From Corylus avellana (taxonomy: Eukaryota > Streptophyta > Magnoliopsida > Fagales > Betulaceae): DNA of 64,000 bases. Below are positions 33,561-44,840 of this stretch, piece after piece. The DNA lies in NCBI RefSeq assembly GCF_901000735.1, contig NC_081542.1, positions 28,225,093 to 28,289,092 on the forward strand, in the 5' to 3' direction. Every line of letters starts with the position of its first letter. The first letter of the stretch is position 1. The position numbers and the translations under genes are program-made. Below the pieces are notes generated by a model that was given only the letters and a program-made list of their open reading frames with translations, ran no database searches and had not been told where the DNA came from.

Positions 33561-34790
33561 AAGATGCCCCTGAAGCACGTGGCAATCGGGATAGAATGGA
33601 CTGCCACAGTTCTTGTTGTGCCTTAAATCATTCTTCTGCCAGGAGCTTGTCCTCCTAGGCCTCCCTTCTCTAATCAGCTAACTCAACCCGGAGGTCCGAC
33701 AAGTCATTGCGGATGGCCTCATATTCGGAGATGCCCATGGTGATGGTCTTCTCCTCCCCATCCTCAGTTTTGGGCCCGTCCATGTCCATAGGCACTGCAT
33801 CACCTTTGTCCCTCTCTGCAGCTACTGCTCATACCTGACGTCTCCGTGGCATGTGGGAATAGCTTTGGTTTCGCTAGATTAGTCCGAACTGAGGGTGGTC
33901 AATGATAGGTCCATCCTTGGGCACGCCCTCAATGCCCCATGTTTGAAGTATATGGGTGATGATAAATGGGACGGGGAGTCCCCATGTGTCGGTACCCATA
34001 GTGCCTTGTGCAATCGCCTTGTCCTAAAACTTGTATAGCTGACCCAAGATGAGCTCAGGAATGGAGCACCAATAGCCTTTACAAAAGGGATAGAGTGCGG
34101 CTAAAAATGGTCCCCGTCACTAGATTTTGTGTACCAAGGGACACGCATTACGCTGCAAGATGAAGTCCACTAGCCAGAGTCGTGTAGGCATCTAGGCCTT
34201 GCTGGTGTAGTTGCGGTAATCGTCGGTGTAATGGCCTTCGCACATATCATCCACGATCTGTTGAGTAGTGAGCCCAAAGGGAAAATTCATGTACCAAGGA
34301 GTGCCAAGATGATCCACTATAGTCGATGGGCACTCATGGGCGCATTGGAGGGCAGCAGCGATGTTCGCAATGGTCACCTCAACTTCAAAACCATTCATGG
34401 ATGAGGAGAGGATGTCCAGCCGAGTGCAGTCGTAAGTGAGATTTTGGTAGAATCGCTAGACCAGGCGCTCGTAGACAGTCGGGCTGACCGGTTGGAAAAA
34501 TCCCGTTATGCCACGGCACTGGAATTCCTTGACCACCCACTAGGGGGCTTTAAGAGATGTGAAGTCGGCTTTACCGCAAATATGGTATCTAGAATGAGCT
34601 CCCTCTGCTGCCTAGTGGTCGAGGAGGACGTGTCTCGGGCTCTGGAGGACAGAGACAATGAAGCTCGAGTTTTAGGAATGTTGAAAGGTGGTTTAGGCAA
34701 TTTGTCGAACACCTGGCGTGTAGCTTCAAGAATAGGAGGTGAAAAACCATCGTAGAAAACAACCCAACCCCCTGCAAAACCAACAAAGTC
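33560..34790 (-). pseudogene. ATH-1 ORF3 (Athila env-position ORF), broken
   Basis: Homologous to the ATH-2 ORF3 at 39340-40522. Shared segments on the minus strand include the start region (RELILDTIFAVKPTSH against RKFLFETTFAIQEDFQHF), VEVTIANIAAALQC against IEVTSADIATALKC, and DDMCEGHYTDDY against ANMCEGQFADKH. It needs several frame changes and has many stops. Plant Athila elements carry an ORF between integrase and the 3' LTR whose role is not established. The proline-rich frame at 34506-35078 runs past the ORF3 start into non-coding DNA. Confidence 0.6.
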
Positions 34791-35099
34791 CAACATAGAG
34801 ACAATCCGTACGTAGAGAGGTACCCACAGATTGACTTTCAAACACAAAATTTGGGGAAAACGGGAAGATGGGTGAGGGGAGAAAAATGAGGGGATAAAAG
34901 TTGAAAGGAGAAGTGTTGGGGTGCGGTGGAGGTGGAGGAGGGTCGGTGGTGTGTGGTGGTGCAGAGGTGCCGGGGAGGTACTAGGTGGCGTTGTGCGTGT
35001 AGAAGGGAGGCTGGGTGAGTGCACGGCGCAAGGAAAAAGTGAGGGAAAATGGGGAGACGTGACCAAAAAGTAGGTCACGTGAGGGTCTGGACGAGTGCG

Positions 35100-35104
35100 C
35101 TCGA
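35100..35104. repeat. Left TSD of ATH-2 (CTCGA)
   Basis: CTCGA at 35100-35104 matches CTCGA at 57276-57280 on the other side of ATH-2. Collapsing the duplication restores a perfect 24-bp palindrome with half-site ACGAGTGCGCTC, so ATH-2 integrated at its centre. Confidence 0.9.
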
Positions 35105-37898
35105 TGTTGTGCCAAATACTACATAAATTAATAGATAATATTTAGTACGTTTAACTCGCAAATGCGCAAGATCAATATAGTATAGGGTGCAAGTACGAGA
35201 TCATTTCCACATGGATTGCCGTAAATTATGCTTAAAATAAATTCCATAATTAAGATAAAACAAAGATTGATTTTTTGAGCTAATAAAGATAAAGGTAGGG
35301 CTTTGATATCCACCACTAATCATGCTCAAATAATATAATAATATGCCAATGCTTTAATCATATTATGAACACTTAATGTTTGCCAACCTAAGGGCATGGG
35401 TGTATACTCCTTAAGCTATAGATTTTCCTAAGCAACGAATTAGGCATGGGTGTATACTCTAACTCTTTTCTTTCTTAAAGGATTTAGCATGGGCATATAC
35501 TAAGTTATTCTTTCAGAAAGCATAAATTTATGAAAATCGACAAACACACGAAACCTAGGGCATGGGTGTATACTCCCGGTTTTCCATGTTGATTAACCCA
35601 AGAACCCATGAGGAATTCTTTTGTCACTTTATTAAGCCCATGACTCGATCATCCAAATTGACTTAAATAACTAATCTATACCACATGCATATGTTGATCA
35701 GGCACACACATATGAGGAAATCAATAAAACCGGAATTAATGATGTTAAGCATGTTAAGTACCAAAATATTCATATTTTAGCCTTTAAACTTATATGTGTT
35801 AATTCTTTAGTGTTGTTAGTTTGTGCAATTTTACTTTCTTTTTATATTTTCTTTGTTTTATAGGTTTTTGGAAGAAAAGAAAGCATTTCTAGAAGTATCG
35901 AACTTAAAGGATAAAATTGGGAAAAAGCAAGAAGACTTGAAGCACGTAAAAGCATTCTGGTAGTGCGATCGATCGTAGGTCCCTTGCGATCGAGCGCACT
36001 TCCAGAGAAGTCTAGATGAGCGAGTGCAAGGCGTACGCTTGTGTGCACAAGAGAAGACTCGATTGCATTGCGATAGAGTGCAGAAGACATAAGATCGATC
36101 GTAGAGGTACGATCGAGCGCACACGGGCTGCGATCGAGCGCACCTATGCACTAGAGAATTCCAGAAGTTGCAGCCAGACTCCCTTCTTCTTCTTCTTCTT
36201 TTTTTTTTTTTTTTTTTTTTTTCGTATTAGGGTTTTTCTAGTCCTAGTTGCACTAGGACTAAACCCTACGATTTTACTAGGGTTTCTAGGTTTTCTAGAG
36301 TATTCCTAAGCCTATGAATAAGACCTCTAAACCTTTAGAATAGGGATCTTGGAATAGACACAACTTTGGGGAGAGGAATTGGAGGGTACTTCTAGGAGCG
36401 GTTTTTGGTTCTTTCTTTCCCTTTCCCTTTTCTTTTATTTTAATTATGTATAACTAACTCTTAAGGAGGATTAGATTGAAGCCCTAATTATGTTTATTTA
36501 ATATTTCAATATTGGTGCCTTTGTGATAATCATATTGTGTTGCTTAACTTGATTAATTATTGTTTTCTTGAATTCCTCATATGTATGTGATTGGGCATTA
36601 TATGCATGTGGTATGGACTAGTTAATTAAATCAATTTCCATGATCGATTCCTGGGTTTAATAAGAGTAACAAAAGAAATCCACACCGGGTTCTTAGGTTA
36701 ATCAACATGGGGAACCAAGAGTAGACACCCATGCCCTAGGCCTCATGTGTTTGTCAATTTTCACAAATTTATGCTTTCTTAAAGAACAACTTAGTAGACA
36801 CCCATGCTAAATCCTTTAAGAAAGAAAAGAATTAGAGTAGACACCCATGTCTAATTCGTTGCTTAGGAAAATCAATAGCTTAAGGAGTTGACACCCATAC
36901 CCTCAGGTTGGCAAACATTAAGTATTCATAATATGATTGGATCATTGGCATATTGTTATATTATCTAAGTATGATTAGTGGTGGATATCAAAGCCCTGCC
37001 TTTACTTTTCATTTATCTTTATATCTTTTTATTTCTTTTTCACAATATCAATTTAGTGACAATTTGATATTTTTAAAACAAAAGCAACAATTCTCGTGAG
37101 ATCGATCTCGTACTTGTTGCATTATACTATTGTTTGATCTTGTGCACTTGCGAGTAAAACGTACAATTATTTGCCTATTAATTTAGGTAGATATTTGCAC
37201 AACAAAGCATTACTATATGATTATCATAAATGCGCCAATTTTGAAATATTAAATAAACATAATTAGGGCTTCAATTTAGCCATACTAAAGAGTTTAGTTA
37301 CACATGAGTTTGATGTTAAACATCTTCATAAAATAAATTAGAAAGGAAAAGAAGAAACCCAAAAACTTGAGCTTGAAGAGCCTCTAATTCTTCTCCTTGA
37401 AATTGTGTATCTATTCTATAGGCTTAAAGGTCTATTTATAGGCCTTAGGAACACTCTAGAAACCTTAAAAATCGTAGGTTCTTCGTCCTAGTTTGCCTAG
37501 GGTTTTGAACACCCTAGTTGGGGTGAAAAGAGGCACTTTCCGGAATAGGGCAGCTGTTGCCTTGCTCTTCACGCACTGGCGTGCTTGATCGCCGCCCATG
37601 TGCGCTCGATCGCAGGTCTACAATCGCGCCTTCTTCTTGTGCGTACGAGCGTAAGCCTGCACTTGTCTGGACATCCTCTAGTAGTGTGCTCGAGTGCAGG
37701 TTCACTGCGATCGATCGCACTATCAGAGCCTCTAGCTTTCCTAAATTTGCTCTTTAAGCCCGATACTTCTAGAAATGCTTCATTTTCTTCCAAAAGCCTA
37801 CAAAAACACAGAAAACACATAATAGCACAAACTATCAAAACTAAAGAATTAACAAATATAAGTTAAGAGCTAAAATATGAATATTTTGGCACTTAACA
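35105..37898 (-). repeat. ATH-2 3' LTR, interrupted by S2
   Basis: Plus-strand start TGTTGTGCCAAATAC, end GGCACTTAACA, directly followed by the polypurine tract. Without S2 and its duplicated AAGCA the LTR is about 1,336 bp. U5 modules at 35393-35575 carry the TATACT variant. The word cluster is at 37578-37718. The TATA box (TATTTATAGG on plus) is near 37433-37442. Confidence 0.9.
35752..37204 (+). mobile_element. Solo LTR S2, TSD AAGCA, inside ATH-2 3' LTR
   Basis: 1,453 bp, TGTTAAGTACC...TTTGCACAACA, with AAGCA at 35747-35751 and 37205-37209. It is opposite in orientation to its host LTR. Word cluster at 35958-36145; (CTT)n plus T-run at 36181-36222; TATA-like CCTATGAATA at about 36311; four ACACCCATGC modules at 36719-36901 (CTACT type when reversed). 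Stem CTTTCTTAAAG (36774-36784) pairs with CTTTAAGAAAG (36814-36824). Confidence 0.92.
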
Positions 37899-37911
37899 CA
37901 CGCCCAAACTT
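37899..37911 (-). other. ATH-2 polypurine tract
   Basis: Minus strand AAGTTTGGGCGTG immediately before the 3' LTR start, the plus-strand priming site. Confidence 0.75.
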
Positions 37912-38944
37912 ACAGATTGCTAGTCCCTTAGCAATACGAAACTAAAAACAAAATAGAAAACAAAAAGCTAAATCCATCTTTCGTGAGATGTATGATTGCA
38001 TTTATCATATGCAACAAGCCTTTTAAACCTCTAGGCATTCCCTAGAGGATGAGTGAAGTCTCATGAGGGTTTTCCAGGAACGTTACCCTCAAACATTATG
38101 CACAGGTCATGTTATCCAAAATTCAAGTGTCACCCAAAACCATGATTTTCATTCATTGGCAAGTTTAAAATGTCAAACTCCATTTTCACAATGAATTGGA
38201 ATTTTAAAGTCTAATTACTTACAAAAGGCAGGCTAAGGCATCACAAATTTGAAACAGTGTAAAGTGAACTAGCACAAAAATATGAAGCTTCCAAGTAATT
38301 CCAAGGTGCAATGTCTCAATATTTCAAAGATGACTGAAATTCGTATCAGAATGATTAACTATGGCATAACTTTCTTTTTCTTTTCTTTTTTGGTCAGGTT
38401 GTGCAATGTTTGGTACCCTTAAGCTTTCTAGTTGACCCATGTAATGAGTGTTAAGTCAATGACTCCCAAACCAGGTGGTTTTAGGGTATTAGGTGTAAAG
38501 ACACCCTTAAGGACTTACTAACTCGAGTCAAAAAGGCTACGAAACCAAACTAACCATGACATTAACCACATCAAAATTCTTCACCTTTTAACGTGAACAC
38601 TCAATGCTTAATGAGACAAGAGGTCCAGTTACTTAGTGAAAAGCTTATCAATGATCAATTTTTATTTTTTTATAATTTATGCCAAAGTATCCATCTAACA
38701 AGTCATCCAGTTTTACCCAAAACATAGAAACATACACATCCGACTTTTATGTCATACCTCACAAATTATATGCTAATGTGCTCGTGTAAGATCAGATCAA
38801 ACATGTGAATTCTCAACTGCCTAAAGCAAGTAACCAAACTGAAAAACTCTATCATCTGATCATGTGTTCAAAATTGTAAGCTCACCAATGAAATCAAATC
38901 ACAATTCTTTTAGATCAACCAAAATTTTAAGACAAACATGGACA

Positions 38945-38988
<44 letters not shown>

Positions 38989-39340
38989 CAAAAATTAGGA
39001 CCAAGTGTGTGTAAATGTGTCTCCCATACCCCAAAACTTAAATTACACATTGTCCCCAATGTGTGTAAAACATGGAAAGATCTTACCCGGGAGATGGATG
39101 AAACTAGCTAGAATAGCATGGCTCGTAGCACACCCCCAAACTTGAACGTAAGCACAATTGTTCTTGAAACGCAAAACACTCAAAAAATAAAAAGGAAACA
39201 ACAAGAAACTAAAGATAAACATAAAAATAAATTGAAAAACCAATCGAAAAAAATAACAGGATAGACTGTCGGGTGCCTCCCATGAGCGCTAAGTTTAACG
39301 TCTTCATCCAGACTTTGGTCCTCCTTTCACTGCTGTCCCA
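37912..39340 (-). mobile_element. ATH-2 3' non-coding internal region
   Basis: Non-coding DNA shared with ATH-1, ATH-3 and ATH-4. Contains a (TA)n microsatellite at 38948-38985. A perfect 8-bp hairpin, ACACATTG (39045-39052) with CAATGTGT (39057-39064), lies next to a purine-rich run on the minus strand (TTTGGGGTATGGGAGAC, 39018-39037). No protein-like frame; the ORF at 39043-39243 is low-complexity. Confidence 0.65.
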
Positions 39341-40522
39341 AAGAAGATGCCCCTGAAGGTGGTGGCAAACGGTCGAGAACGGATCGCAGTAGTTCTCCTT
39401 GTGTCTGTAGTAGCTTTTCTTATTTTTGCAGTAGTTCTTCTTGTTTGGCTAATCTCTGATTTGCCCAGACCTTCTCCTCTCAGGCCTCCCGTCTTTAATC
39501 TACCAGCTCAAACCAGAGTGCTGCCATCTTTTCACTGATGGAACGATATTGTGCAGCACCCATAGTGATAGTCTCCTCCTCCTCTTTCGCTTCTTGCACA
39601 GCTGCAAGTTCATCTACTTCTATAGGCTCTTCCTCAAACTCTTCCGCCTCAGTTGCTGGTGCTTGAGGTACCCTTGGCATGTGTGAACAACTTTGATTCC
39701 ATTGTATTATACCAAACCACAGGGTCTTTGTGACTGGTTCATCTTCGGAGGTGCCCTTTATGCCCTTTTTCCGAAGTATGTGAGTGAGTAAAATGGAAAG
39801 GGCAACCCCCATGAGTTAGTATTCTCAGCTCCCCCTAAATGCACCCCATTCTAGAACTTGTAAATCTGGCTCCAGATGATCGCAAGAATGGAACATCAAA
39901 AACCTTTATGAAAGGCGTAAAGTGTTTCGAGGAACAGATCTTGCCTTTGTGTTTTGTGTCCCAAGGGGAATGCATTGCGATGCAGAATAGAGTCCACAAG
40001 CCAGAGTCGTGGAGGCATCTTAGCCCTGCTGCCAGCATTTTTATGTTTGTCTGCAAATTGCCCCTCACACATATTTGCAATGATTTCTGCAACGTAGAAC
40101 CTGGGAGGTTGTGCCTCAAACAGTGCTTCTTCTGGAGGGTGCTCATCATTGCACTTGAGAGCAGTGGCAATGTCGGCTGAAGTCACCTCAATATCCTTGC
40201 CTTGAACTGTTGAGGACATGACACCCGGCTTGATGCAGTCGTAAGAGAGGTGGTCATAGAACTGTGTGATCAATTTCTTGTAGGCAGTGGAGGTGACAGG
40301 CTTGAACATTCTCTTCAACCCACGGTGTTTGAATTCTTCAACCGCCCAGCTAGTAGCTTCAAAGTGTTGGAAGTCTTCTTGAATTGCAAATGTCGTCTCG
40401 AAGAGAAACTTCCTCTTGTCAAAAGTGGGTTGGGAGGAGGTGGCTTGAGTTTCAGAGACCCGAGTAGACGAAGCTCGAGCTTTAGGCATTGTGCAGCTTA
40501 GTTCAGGATTTTTATCAGGCAT
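39340..40522 (-). pseudogene. ATH-2 ORF3 (plant transposon-protein-like domain in env position)
   Basis: The first 208 codons are open from 40522 (MPDKNPELSC...) to 39896 and include KRMFKPVTSTAYKKLITQFY, IEVTSADIATALKC and PRLWLVDSILHRNAFPLGHK. A frameshift follows, and the C-terminal part continues at 39812-39495 (SILLTHILRKKGI, then a Glu-rich tail). This resembles what databases call 'putative plant transposon protein' domains in Athila-group elements; the function is not established. Its place between integrase and the 3' LTR is the env position, but no signal peptide or membrane segment is visible. Confidence 0.65.
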
Positions 40523-40889
40523 TGTGCCACTTCAAAATGGCTTCAACACCTTGCAAAATATGAGCAAACCAACACAGAAGGCAAGCACAAACCGTAACTA
40601 CGGGCTGTGCTTGCCAAAACAAAGAAAAGTGGAGAGAGGATGGGGGAAATCGAAACAAAATGGGTTTGGACGAGAAAGGGGGAAAACAGAGATGGAGGGA
40701 CGGTGGTGTGACTCTATGTGAGTGCAGGGTGGTGTGTGGTGGTGAAAGGCGGTGTAAAAATGGGTGGTGAATTATGCTGGGTGGCGTGCAGCATTGGTGT
40801 GGCAGTGTGCGTGAGTGAAGAGAGGGAATTGGGGCTTTAGAAAAAAATTGAAAGGGGAAAGTGACCTAAAAATAGGTCACGTGACCCTT

Positions 40890-41030
40890 TGCTCGGGTGC
40901 GCTCGATCGCACTGTAAGTGCGCTCAATCGCACCGTAAGTGCGCTCAATCGCACTAGCGCAGAGGTGTGCATGTATGGTGGTGATGCGCTTGAGTGCACA
41001 CAAGGTGCGCTCATTCGCAAAAATAGATAG
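40890..41030. repeat. Internal CGATCG word cluster of ATH-2
   Basis: GTGCGCTCGATCGCAC followed by two spaced copies of GTGCGCTCAATCGCAC and then TGCGCTTGAGTGCAC and GTGCGCTCATTCGC. The words are near-palindromes in tandem, spaced about 18 nt. The position, between integrase and ORF3, is matched by ATH-1 (57281-57490) and ATH-5 (62690-62835). Confidence 0.85.
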
Positions 41031-41299
41031 ACAAAACACTTCTTTTTTTTTTTTATTGAAAAATTGAACAACATTGTATCTAAGTAAAGAAAAACAGACA
41101 ACAAAATATAAATAAAAACACTAAAATTACTACGAATAATAACGAAAAACTAAAAAGAAAAAAAATGACATAATGTAAAAGAAAACAGAAGTTAAAAAGT
41201 AAAGAAACTTTTACCGCACTCAGTGGCCTTAGTACCACTAATCTGAACATACGCGCTTGAGCTCCTAGACTGCTCAAACGCTTTTAATAGTAGCTTCAG

Positions 41300-42670
41300 T
41301 GCTTCTATTTTGTGGAGATACAATTGAATTCCATCGAATGTGGCTCAAGTGCTCTTGGTGGTGCTGCATAGTGGACAGATGGGTGTGCCAAATCTTCATC
41401 TCTTGGTACCAATTTCAATTCAAGGTATGGCTTTACTATGTGTCCATTCACCTTGAATGTCTGATTGTTCTATGGGCTATGAACCTCCAAAGCTCAATGA
41501 GGGAAAACACAAGGGCCAAACCATATGTTCTTAAGCTTACCAGGGACAGGTCTTAATTTCGAATTATAGGTCAACACTTTTTGTCCCACATGAAACTCTT
41601 TCTTGACACGCTTCTTATCATGATAAGCCTTGGGTCTTTCCTTGTAGAGATTGGTATCCTCATTTGTTTCATGCCTCAACTCCTCAAGTTTATGCAGCTG
41701 CAGCTTCCTCTTAGCGCTTGGATGTGGTGGAAAGGTCTCTAGGAGGTGCTCGACTTCAATTATGTCCTCAGTAACATCTTTATAATCTGGCACACTGTCC
41801 TGCCTTGTGAAATTTTGAGTGAGGGTGGCCTTCAATGGATCATTATGTTGGACCTGGAAAACTTTCTCAACAACACCTTGGATCATACAGACATTAAAGC
41901 ATTCTAAATCATCTTGAGGTAATTTCAATGCATCAAATATTTTGAATTCTATCATCTTACCATTTACCTTCATACTCACAATACCCTTTTTCACACATAT
42001 TTTAGTATCATCAGTTCTCATAAAGGGTCTTCCTAAGATAATAGGTAAAGGCGATGGCATAGGGGATTCTTCCATATCCAAAACAATGAAATCAGAAGGT
42101 AAAATAAATTCACCTACCTTTACCAAGACATCCTTAAGTATACCTCTTGGTCTTTTGATGCTTCTGCCTGCCAATTGTAAGGTGATTGAAGTTGGTTGAA
42201 GCTCCCCCAAACTCAGTATCTCATACACATTGTATGGCAGCAAATTTACACCTGCTCCTAGATCCAGCAATGCATGCTCAAAAGGATGGTTATCAGTCCT
42301 GCAAGGAATAGTAAAACTATTTGGGATCTTTAAGCTTTGGTGGTAATTTTCTTAACAACACTGCACTTACCTCTTCTGTTAAAGCCACTGTTTCATACTC
42401 TTGAAATTTCCTTTTATGAGTGCAAAAATCCTTTAAAAATTTATCATATGAAAGAATTTGTTTAATTGCATCTAATAAAGGAATATTAATTTCTACTTTT
42501 CTCAGAATCTCAGAAATATCAAGGAGTTTCTTTTCTTTATTTGGCTTAACTATCCTCTGAGGGAAGGGTGGTGCATTCACCTTCTCCGTGTCACTTAGCT
42601 TGGATGTTGAGGCTCCACCTGAAGGTGCTTATGCTATCTCTTCAGTTCCTATGACCTTGCCATTTTTGAG
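41300..42670 (-). pseudogene. ATH-2 protease joined to integrase C-terminus (RT, RNase H and IN core deleted)
   Basis: Upstream frame 42580-42317 (RIVKPNKEKKLLDISEILRK...) leads by one frameshift near 42330 into the 258-codon frame 42270-41494. That frame contains the Athila-type aspartic protease: LLDLGAGVNLLPYNVYE (active-site D-L-G-A) and the second signature PIILGRPFMRT. Without a stop it then passes into QLHKLEELRHETNEDTNLYK and FHVGQKVLTYNSKL, which belong to the C-terminal integrase region with a degenerate GPF/Y motif (WFGPCV). The whole of RT, RNase H and the integrase DDE core is missing at this junction. The left limit of integrase coding is approximate. Confidence 0.8.
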
Positions 42671-42675
42671 AATTG
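42671..42675. repeat. Left TSD of ATH-3 (AATTG)
   Basis: AATTG here matches 54176-54180 beyond the 5' LTR of ATH-3. Joining the flanks keeps the gag-protease reading frame of ATH-2 across the site. Confidence 0.9.
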
Positions 42676-44133
42676 TGTTGTTACAAATATCTACTTAAAT
42701 TAATAGGCAAATAATTGTATGTTTTACCCACAAGTGCACGAGGTCAACATAGTAGTATATGGTGCAAGTACGGAGTCATTCCCACAAGGATTGCTTAAAT
42801 TTTGCTTAAAATAATTTCCACAAGTAAAACAAAACAAAGATTGAATTTTGATTTGATGATATTAAAAAGGTAAGGCTTTGATATCCACCACTAATTATAT
42901 TTAGATAATACATCAATATGCTAATGTTTTGATCATATTATGTATATTTAATGTTTGTCAACCTAAGGGCATGGGCGTCTACTCCTTAAGCTATTGATTT
43001 TCCTAAGCAACGAATTAGGCATGGGTGTCTACTCTAATTCTTTTCTTTCTTAAAGGATTTAGCATGAGTGTCTATTAAGTTGTTCTTTAAGAAAGCATAA
43101 TTCTGTGAAAATCGACAAACACATGAGGCCTAGGGCATGGGTGTTTACTCCCGGTTCCCCATGTTGATTAACCCAAGAACTTGGTGTGGATTTCTTTTGT
43201 TACTCTTATTAAACCTATGACTCGATCATCCAAATTGATTTAATTAAATAATCCATACTACATGCATATAATGGCCAATCACATACATATGGGGAATTCA
43301 AGAAAACAGGAATTAATCAAGTTAAGCAACACAATATGATTATCACAAAGGCACCAATATTGAAATATTAAATAAACATAATTAGGGCTTCAATCTAGCC
43401 CTCCTTAAGAGTTAGTTATACATAATTAAAATAAAAGAAAAGGAAAAGGGAAAGAAAGAACCGAAAACCGCTCCTAGAAGTAGCCTCCAATTCCTCTCCC
43501 CAAAGTTGTCTCCTTCAAATTGTGTCTTGAATTGTAAGGCTTATAGGTCTATTTATAGGGCTTAGGAGAGTCCTAGAAGCCCTAGTAATCCTAGGAAATT
43601 CGAAGATTTAAGTCCTAGTCCAATTAGGATAAAGAAAACCTAAGTCCAAATAAGAATAGGATTCGTCCAGAATTGCGTTCCTATTTGGCGGGGTGATTTT
43701 GGCATAGGGGTGCTCCGAATTAGGAAAATGATATTTCACAATGATTTGTATAATTTTGAGTTAGCTTTACAATGCCACTTGAATCATCTCAATCTAATAT
43801 TTGAGCTGAAAGTTATGGTCAAAATAGCAAGACGTGTGCAGAATCCAATTTTGAATCTAATCTGATTTTGACTCTAATTTGAGAAATTCCGATTTAATCT
43901 TTTCCTTTATTTGATTAAACTTAACCATGATTGGCTAAGCTTAACCATATCTTCTAGGTCTTCCCAATTTGCCCTTTAAGCTTGGAACTTTTCTGAAAAC
44001 CCTTTCTTTTCTTTTAAAAACCTATAAAACAAAGAAAATACAAAAATGAAGTAAAATAGCATAAACTAACAATACTAAGGAATTAACACATATAAGTTGA
44101 AGGGCTAAAATATGAATATTTTGGCACTGAACA
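42676..44133 (-). repeat. ATH-3 3' LTR with atypical U3
   Basis: 1,458 bp, plus-strand TGTTGTTACAAATATC...GGCACTGAACA. R-U5 has the four modules (42968-43150). From the TATA region (TATTTATAGG near 43551) outward the U3 core (about 43600-43980) has no CGATCG words and instead carries unrelated sequence (for example ATTTGAGCTGAAAGTTATGG), before the standard first 150 nt resume. It is the only near-complete Athila LTR here without the cluster. Confidence 0.85.
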
Positions 44134-44146
44134 CACCTCCAAACTT
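44134..44146 (-). other. ATH-3 polypurine tract
   Basis: Minus strand AAGTTTGGAGGTG adjoining the 3' LTR. Confidence 0.7.
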
Positions 44147-44840
44147 ACATATTGCTAGTCCCTTAGCAATACGAAACTAAAAACAAAATGGAAAAACAGA
44201 AAACAAAAAGATAAATCTATCTTTCGTGGAATGTACGATTACATTTAACATATGCAACAAGCCTTTTAAACCCCTAGGAATTCCCTAGAGGACGAGTGAA
44301 GTCTCATGAGGGTTTTCCAGGAATGTTACGCACAAACATTATGCAAAAATCATGTTATTCAAAAATTCAAGTATCACTCAAAACCATGATTCTCATTCAT
44401 TAGCAAGCTTAAAAATCTAAACTCCATCTTCACAATGAATTGGAATTTTAAAGTCTAATTACTTTCAAAAGACAGGCTAAGGCATCACAAGTTCGACATA
44501 GTGTAAGGTGAACTAGCACATAAATATGAAGCTTCCAAGTATTTTCATTGTGCAATGTCTCCATATCTCAAAGTTCACTGAAATCCCTATTAGAATGAAC
44601 AACAATGACATATTTTTCTTTTTCTTCTTCTGTCTCTCGTTTTTATTTTTTATTTTTTATTTTTTATTTTTCGTCAGGTTGTGCAATGTTTGGTTCCCTT
44701 AAGCTTTCTAATTGACCCATGTAACGAGTGTTAAGTCAATGACTCCCAAACCAGATGGTTTTAGGGCATTAGGTGTAGAGACACCCTTAGGACTTACTAA
44801 CTAGAGTCAAAAAGGCTACAAAACCAAACTAACCATGACA
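44147..44840 (-). mobile_element. ATH-3 3' non-coding internal region
   Basis: Counterpart of the non-coding block in ATH-1, ATH-2 and ATH-4, with CCTAGAGGACGAGTGAAGTC and TAGGACTTACTAACTAGAG. An imperfect (ATTTTTT)n tract lies at 44639-44672. It joins RNase H coding sequence abruptly near 44850. Confidence 0.6.

Noticed and set aside
34506..35078. 190-codon proline/serine-rich frame on the minus strand as a gene
   Set aside because: It starts in the simple-repeat leader before ATH-1 ORF3 and only its last part overlaps ORF3-like sequence; stops and frame changes surround it.
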